Assembly: GCA_021014945.1 (NCBI GenBank)
Contig: MU266409.1
Coordinates: 46,543-110,542 of the forward strand
Length of the DNA stretch: 64,000 bases
Reading direction: 5' to 3'
Origin: Leucogyrophana mollusca
Taxonomy: Eukaryota > Basidiomycota > Agaricomycetes > Boletales
The position numbers and the translations under genes are program-made. Shown here one piece after another: positions 57,713 through 64,000 of this stretch. How positions within the stretch are numbered: position 1 is the stretch's first letter; each line of letters opens with the position of its first letter. A model generated the notes under the pieces. It worked only from the letters and a program-made list of their open reading frames with translations. It ran no database searches and was not told where the DNA came from.

Positions 57713-58621
57713 GTACGTACCTTGACTGCATCGTTATCTTTCGATCCTGACTACGAGGAGCAGGGTGCTACGACTACCGTGGTCCTAGCATCTACGTCTC
57801 TCCTACCCGCAACTAGATAGGTCCCGTCTCCGAAGAACTCCAGCAGCGTTTCTTTTCCTCTTCCGTTTCATCCATGCAGGGTATACGCCCAGGATATTCC
57901 CCAATTCATAGACACTAGACACGAATCTCCCCGTGATAGAGCCACCTCAGGTTCCCTGGTCAACATTCGACATTCCTAGAATCTTGCACACCCCTCCGCG
58001 CGGTACTGCAACCACACTCTCATCTTCTGTGTCATTATTTCTTTTCCCCCCAGGATTTCAGCTTCACGCAACCCACGGCTTCTTCAATCTCTCCCGTCCC
58101 GTTGGTCCCACAGAATCTCTGGGTGTTTTGGCGGCCGGAACTGGCTTTGCTAATTGGTCCATCAACCTCGAAATCCAAGCTCCTTCGTCAATTGGAGCCA
58201 AGTTCAACATGTAGGACGGTTGGAAGCGCGCGGTTGGTGTCGTGAATTCATTCTTGTCGCCCTTCATCTCGGACGTGACATTGGACACTGTTTCATCACA
58301 TGTAGCTCATATACCCAATGTATCTCGATTCAATACGATGGCCTAGCATAGTTATTTCAAGCACTTATTCGAACCCGCACCATACACGATCGAGTATCAT
58401 TCGCAAATGGACTTGGGATAAGGAAGCCTAAGCGAACGTGACTATTTGCCAACGCGTGACGCGTCGCGTCAGGTCGCGTGGGATGCCACCTGCTGACAAA
58501 TAACAACGCGATTGTGGCATAGCGCGTCTTGACTCTGAAGCGCTTGCACACACTGAATGCGACTCGACTTACTCTCGATTCATCTATTTCCCTCTCAAAT
58601 CCCCCTTGCGCCACGTCCGCT
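57713..58621. other. 3' flank of the coiled-coil gene and promoter of FunK1 copy 1
   Basis: From 57713 to about 58150 the sequence is still homologous to the inverted copy near 41440-41950, so it belonged to the duplicated unit. It may contain a further exon (VIEPPQVPWSTFDIPRIL matches VIEPSLVPWTPSNIPGLL in the copy). The rest is the FunK1 promoter. Confidence 0.5.
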
Positions 58622-60975
58622 ATGTGCGATCCAGACCAACAGGCTGCAACCAGCTCGCTCAGCTCTTCCTCTCCGGTGAAGCGAACGGTGGACTCCAGCA
58701 TCAGGCACAGTGCCACACGAACAAGCACTACACGCAGCCGGCAGGATGATGAGGACGACGTCAGAGAGACCTGGATCGGGCCTATGCCTGTTGTCGACTT
58801 TCTCGCTGAATTTATGCAATGCGATGGACTGGAGCCCCTTCCTGAAGACGGGGTGGACGACGTCTTCTCGGAGATGTGGGCGAGTGAGGAACCACTAACA
58901 GAGAACATGCTGCTGGAACAGTTTGTGAGATACGTGCTGACCTCTCGTCCCTTTTGACTCATTCTCATCCAGGTAGGCATTATCAACGCAGAGGAAAGGT
59001 TTCCGGGGTTCAAGCTCGTGTTCACGGGCAACAATCCTGACAAGAAGGCACGCACCAAACTCAGGCCGGACGTGTGCGTGTATCCCGCCGACCACGATGC
59101 CGAGGATAAGCGCACAGACTTCCTGAAGTTGGAGATGTTCATGGAGTTCAAAAAATCGCCCGGGGCCGATCTTTTCAGGGACCCTTCGGGGAAATCGGAG
59201 TCGCAGAAGACATACGAGTCGTTCGTTGTCACCGGTCACGGCGAACATGCGAAGAAGCAGAGGCGAGGCCAGATCGTAGGTTATGCTGCAGAGGCCTGCG
59301 CGAAGCAGCATCGGGTGCATTTGTTCTCGATTGAGATCACTGGCCCGTTTGCTCGGCTGTTTCTCTGGGATCGATCGGCCACGGTTGTCACTGCGCGTTT
59401 CAACTACTGCGATCAACCGCGTCTTCTCCTCGACTTCTTTCGACAATTCTCGCGTATATCTCCACGAGCCAGAGGTCGGGATACCACTGTGGAGGAGGCG
59501 AGTGACGAGGAAACGCAAGTTGCGCGGGCTGCTTTTGAAAAGGAAGGCTTCGAAGACCGCCTGGACAAGGATCATCCGACGATGAAGATGAATGTTCACG
59601 ACGAGGCCTCGAGTACCACCCACTCTTTCATCATCGGCAAACCCGAGACAGAGCCGTTGTCTATGATCGGTCGTGCGACGAAAGCATACGTGGCCGTTGA
59701 TCTAAAGACCACAGATGTCATATTCCTGAAGGATAGCTGGCGTGTATCGGCTCCGGGGATGGAGAAAGAGGGCCATATACTGCGAACGCTGAATGAGGCA
59801 GGCGTCCGAAACGTCCCGAAGCTCTTGTGCTCTGGCGACGTTGAAGGCGACGGCGCTCAACAGACAAAATCGTACGCCCTCATTGCCAAGGAATGGAGAT
59901 GCGGGGACAAGGCGATCACCCCTCATACTCATTACCGCCAAGTTGTGAATGTTGTTGCGAGATCCATATATACGTTCACGAGTTCTAAGCAACTTGTGCA
60001 AGTCATCCATGATGCATTCCATGGTAAATCTCCTATCATATGAACTTGGCCAACTAGTTTAACTGGTATACAGCCCACAGGGACGCCGTCGAAAAATGTA
60101 GAATCTTGCACCGTGACATCAGCACCGGCAACATCCTTATCACCAAAGGCGGACGAGGACTATTAATCGACTGGGACTTGTCGAAGGACATGGACAAAAC
60201 TGAAGCTCGCCAGCTCGGGCGGACGGTATGTCGTCTTTGACATAATGTTTCACGTGCTGTTTGATTTAACAGCTATTCTCAGGGCACTTGGCTTTTTATG
60301 TCTGCCCGCCTGCTAGAAAACCCGGGAAAGGTTCACGAAATACAGGACGACATGGAGTCTTTTGTGCACGTTCTGTTGTATGTGGCCCTCTGCTACACCT
60401 CCCACACCATTGCAGCCCACTTGAGCCTTGGCGACATCATCACACGGCTTTATTACCAGGCGACTCGGCTGGAAAACGGGAGCTACGCCGGCGGAGATGG
60501 CAAGTCGTCCGTGCTTCTCCACCGATCCGTTACGAAGCATGTGCAATTCTCCTGTGATACTATGCACGATTTGATCAGAATTCTGCTGATCTACGTCAGG
60601 GAGTGGCTCATATTTTGTAACCCCCCTGATTCACCTCGAGGTTTAGACCTCGTGGAAGATGAGGAGCAGACACCCTGTCCCCTGGACCGGATCCGCTTCA
60701 GAGACCATAATGCGATGGACAACCTTATCACCAAGGCCCTCGCACTCCCTGACTCGAGATGGCCGGAGAAGGAGGTCGTGACACTGCACACGTTTACAGT
60801 GACAAAGAAGACGAGCGGGAAGAAGCGATCGAGCACGTCCGGCACATCGTCGAAACGCTCCTTGGAGCTCTCTGAATCTGAATCCTCAATTTCACGGAAG
60901 AGGCGGACAAGGGCTCGGGGTTCTAGCCTCAGCTATCACTCGCACATGGACAGTATCGATGAAGGTCATCACTGA
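58622..60975 (+). CDS. FunK1-type fungal protein kinase, tandem copy 1
   Basis: Serine/threonine-type kinase of the FunK1 family expanded in mushrooms. Exons 58622-58924, 58973-60023, 60074-60225 and 60283-60975 give 732 residues. A Ser-rich N-terminus precedes the family's N-terminal domain (FPGFKLVFTGNN, RPDVCVYPADHD, FMEFKKSPGADLF, RRGQIVGYAAE). In the kinase lobe, IFLKDSWR supplies the ATP-anchoring Lys354, with EKEGHILRTLNEAGVRNVP as the helix C region. LHRDISTGNILI is the catalytic loop (His464-Arg-Asp466). The metal-binding DFG is replaced by DWD (484-486) in LIDWDLSK, in line with the D-x-D form usual in this family. GTWLFMSARLL follows as the activation segment end. The C-terminal region is Ser/Arg-rich with ISRKRRTRARG, a likely nuclear signal. 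Key residues are present, so it is predicted active. Confidence 0.9.
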
Positions 60976-61305
60976 AGGCTTGGGTCAATCGATTGCATAT
61001 TGTATCGCATTACTGTCCTGTAGATTATCCACCGTGTATCCTGCTCTTCATGAAGGTTAGCCAGTCACTGTATAATGGTTGATTTTACGAGTTGTACTTA
61101 TAATGCAGTAGAAGGTACCTTTACTTATTACTGCTTGTTACTGTCTCATTCCCCAGACCGGGCCAATAAGACCACCAAGTAATAGAACGACGCGTGCGTC
61201 TGGTGCCACAAAAGCTGACACATCAACGCGGTTGTGGCGTCGCAATTTCCGAGTCCACCAAGGTTCGGACCTCTTCGATCGCGTCACTCTCAGCCGCCAT
61301 CCACG
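60976..61305. other. Spacer between the FunK1 copies
   Basis: 330 nt holding the 3' flank of copy 1 and the promoter of copy 2. The last part (ACGCGGTTGTGGCGTC..) resembles the corresponding stretch upstream of copy 1, so the duplicated unit included its promoter. Confidence 0.5.
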
Positions 61306-63669
61306 ATGAGTGACCCGGAAAGCAAAGCCACAACAAGCTCGCTCAGCTCTTCCTCCCCAGTGAAGCGAACAGTGGACTCCAGCATCAGACACAGTGCCAC
61401 ACGAACGGGTACCACACGCAGCCGGCAGGACGATGAGGACGACGTGAGAGAGACTTGGATCGGGCCTATGCCTGTAGTCGATTTTCTGGACGAATTCATG
61501 CAGTGCGATGGATTGGAGCCTCTTCCTGAAGATGGGGCGAACGGCGTCTTCGCGGAGATGTGGGCGAGTGACTCGGAGGAGCCACTAACGGAAAACGGGC
61601 TGCTGGACAAGTTTGTGAGTTGCGCACCGACTTTCTCGTTCTTTCTGACTCTGTCGCATCCAGGTAGATCTTATAAACTCAGACGAGAGGCTTCCGGGGT
61701 TCAAGCTCGTGTTCACGGGCAACAATCCTGACAAGAAGGCACGCACCAAACTCAGACCAGACGTTTGCGTGTACCCCGCCGACCACGACGTCAAGGGGAA
61801 CCGTACCGACTTCCTGAAGTTGGAGATGTTCATGGAATTCAAGAAATCGCCCGGGGCTGACCTCTTCAGAGATCCTACTGGGAAATCGGAGTCGCAGAAG
61901 ACATACGAGTCGTTCGTTGTCACCGGTCACGGCGAACATGCGAAGAAGCAGAGGCGAGGCCAGATCGTAGGTTATGCTGCAGAGGCCTGCGCGAAGCAGC
62001 ACCGGGTGCATTTGTTCTCGATTGAGATCACAGGCCCGTTTGCTCGGCTATTTCTCTGGGATCGATCGGCCACGGTCGTCACTGCGCGTTTCAACTACTG
62101 CGATCAACCACGTCTTCTCCTCGACTTCTTTCGACAATTCTCGCGTATATCTCCACGAGCCAGAGGTCGGGATACCACTGTGGAGGAGGCGAGTGACGAG
62201 GAAACGCAAGTTGCGCGGGCTGCTTTTGAAAAGGAAGGCTTCGAAGACCGCCTGGACAAGGATCATCCGACGATGAAGATGAATGTTCACGACGAGGCCT
62301 CGAGTACCACTCGCTCTTTCATCATCGGCAAACCTGAGACGGAACCGTTGTCTATGATTGGTCGTGCGACGAAAGCATATGTGGCCGTTGATCTGGAGAC
62401 CACAGATGTCATATTCCTGAAGGATAGCTGGCGTGTATCGGCGCCCGGGATGGAGAAAGAAGGCCACATACTGCGAACCCTCAATGAGGCAGGCGTCCGA
62501 AACGTCCCGAAGCTCTTGTGCTCTGGCGACGTCGGCGGCGACGGCGCTCAACAGACAAAATCGTTCGCTCTCATTGCCAAGGAATGGAGATGCGGGGACA
62601 AGGCGATCACCCCTCATACTCATTACCGCCAAGTTGTGAATGTTGTTGCGAGATCCATATACACGTTCACGAGTTCTAAGCAACTTGTGCAAGTCATCCA
62701 TGACGCGTTTCATGGTAAGTCTCCTATCATACGAACTTGGCCAACTAGTTTACGTAGTGTGCAGCCCACAGAGATGCCGTCGAGAAGTGTAAAATCTTAC
62801 ATCGCGACATCAGCACCGGCAACATCCTTATCACCAAAGGCGGACGAGGACTGCTGATTGACTGGGATTTATCGAAAGATATGAGCAATACCGAAGCTCG
62901 TCAGCTGGGACGCACCGTATGTTGCCCTTCTTGCAACGTTTTATGTATCTTTCGGGCTCACAGCAGGTGATCACAGGGTACCTGGCTCTTTATGTCTGCG
63001 CGGCTGCTGCAAAACCCCAAAAAGGTTCACGAAATACAAGACGACATGGAGTCATTTGTGCACGTTCTTTTCTATGTGGCTTTGTGCTACACCTCGCACT
63101 CCATCGCACCCGATTTGAGTCTCGGCGACATCATCACACGACTCTTTTATCAGGCAACCCAACTCGAAGATGGGAGCTACACCGGTGGCGATGGGAAGTT
63201 CGCCGCCTTCGTTGACCAGTCCGTCACGAAGCAGGTGCAATTCTCCTGTAATATCATGCATGATTTGATCAGAATTCTGTTGAACTACGTCAGGGAGTGG
63301 CTCATATTTTGTAACCCCCCCGATTCACTTAGAGGCTCAGACCTTGCGGACGATGAGGAGCAGGCATCCTGTCCCCTGGACCGGGTCCGCTTCAGGGACC
63401 ATAATGCGATGGACAACCTTATCACCAAGGCCCTCACACTTCCCGACTCGAGATGGCCTGAGAAGGAGGTCGTAGCACTGCACACATTTACAGTGACAAA
63501 GAAGACGAACGGGAAAAAGAGATCGAGCACGTCCAGGGCGTCATCGAAACGGTCCCTGGAGCTCTCTGAATCTGAATCCTCGATCTCACGGAAGAGGCGG
63601 ACAAGGGCCCGGGGCTCTAGTCTCAGCTATCACTCGCACATGGACAGCATTGACGAAGGACATCACTGA
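61306..63669 (+). CDS. FunK1-type fungal protein kinase, tandem copy 2
   Basis: Near-identical paralogue of copy 1 with the same four-exon structure (61306-61614, 61664-62714, 62765-62916, 62977-63669) and exons 2, 3 and 4 of exactly the same length, giving 734 residues. MSDPESKATTSSLSSSSPVK starts the protein. FPGFKLVFTGNN becomes LPGFKLVFTGNN, and RPDVCVYPADHD, FMEFKKSPGADLF, IFLKDSWR, LHRDISTGNILI, LIDWDLSK and GTWLFMSARLL are all kept. The C-terminus ends DSIDEGHH as in copy 1. Most differences lie in exon 1 and exon 4; the middle of exon 2 is almost unchanged. No disrupting change was found, so it should also be active. Substrates of FunK1 kinases are unknown. Confidence 0.9.
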
Positions 63670-63856
63670 AACACTCCGGTTGTTATGTCGTAGTTATATC
63701 GCTGTGACGGTTCGTAGAACGTAGTCACACGAGAAAAGATCTTACTGGAATCAAAAGAGAACTGGCGTAATCTCTCGATTGGGGGGAAAGTAAGTCTACT
63801 GTACGATACTGTAACACTACGAACTAAATACTAACTACAAGATCGAAGTCCACATG

Positions 63857-64000
63857 CTAAGGTACAGGAATCCTGACCCGCATGACGCCCGATGTCAGAC
63901 TCCATGCGGTCGACGCAATACGCGAACTATTCTGAATCGTCACATTCGCCCTCCAGGCATTCGGGAGAATGCCTACCTTCCTTTCGTACCTAGGCGCTTG
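63857..64000 (-). CDS. 3' end of an unidentified gene entering from the right edge
   Basis: The reverse strand is open from the window edge to a TAG at 63857-63859 (47 codons). It reads APRYERKVGILPNAWRANVT, then IQNSSRIASTAWSLTSGVMR and VRIPVP. The sequence is protein-like, with a beta-rich pattern, and ends convergent with FunK1 copy 2. The family cannot be told from so short a piece, and one of the other frames in this stretch is closed, so chance is less likely. Confidence 0.4.
   Translation of the reverse strand, partial: QAPRYERKVGILPNAWRANVTIQNSSRIASTAWSLTSGVMRVRIPVP

Larger units (their letters stand above)
58622..63669 (+). repeat. Direct tandem duplication of the FunK1 gene
   Basis: Two units of about 2.4 kb (roughly 58560-60980 and 61240-63670) in the same orientation, including introns at identical codons and part of the promoter. 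Confidence 0.85.

Noticed and set aside
1..64000. Transposon, LTR, rRNA and CRISPR signals
   Set aside because: Scanning for reverse transcriptase, integrase or transposase motifs, long terminal repeats, rRNA cores and regularly spaced repeats gave nothing that could be supported.

Overview
The window is nuclear DNA of a filamentous basidiomycete fungus, most likely an Agaricomycete. The evidence is short introns (about 50-70 nt, GT..AG, several per gene), genes packed on both strands, and families typical of this class: FunK1 protein kinases, coiled-coil/F-box proteins, DUF6533-type membrane proteins and expanded P-loop ATPases. No species is named. There is no bacterial, organellar or rRNA content, and no tRNA was found. 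Most genes were read by hand-splicing so that domains stay in frame; exon borders quoted are inferred from sequence, not from transcripts.

Layout. Positions 1-16 kb are mainly conserved genes: an MFS sugar transporter cut by the left edge, the autophagy scaffold ATG11, a DUF1769 protein, a membrane-anchored/GPI-type protein, a short-chain dehydrogenase, and the DEAD-box helicase DHH1 with a G-rich 3' flank. At 16.6-27 kb come a lineage-specific protein with a possible LRAT/NlpC-like Cys-His pair, two tandem NCS1 nucleobase permeases and a DUF6533-like membrane protein. At 27.7-34.1 kb the ribosome-biogenesis WD40 protein PWP2 lies between two paralogous small single-TM protein genes, followed by a third 64-residue TM protein. 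From 34 to 41.4 kb the DNA is gene-poor; only one 64-codon spliced gene was found. From 41.4 to 64 kb the region is accessory: a broken inverted copy of a gene found intact at 56 kb, an F-box protein, a Cys-rich secreted protein, a 929-residue P-loop ATPase with a possible C-terminal nuclease fold, two tandem type II glycosyltransferases with SDH5 between them on the other strand, the coiled-coil/basic protein gene, two tandem FunK1 kinases, and the 3' end of a further gene at the right edge.

How they relate. This is not an operon-type cluster. Housekeeping genes (ATG11, DHH1, PWP2, SDH5) are interspersed with local duplications: NCS1 x2, small TM protein x2, glycosyltransferase x2, FunK1 x2, and an inverted 1.4 kb copy. 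Tandem and inverted duplication is the dominant process in the right half, with evidence for gene conversion (FunK1), intron gain/loss (NCS1) and pseudogenisation. The strongest candidates for undescribed biology are the ATPase/nuclease-like protein at 47.6-50.8 kb, the 12-cysteine secreted peptide at 45.4 kb, and the small TM proteins around PWP2.
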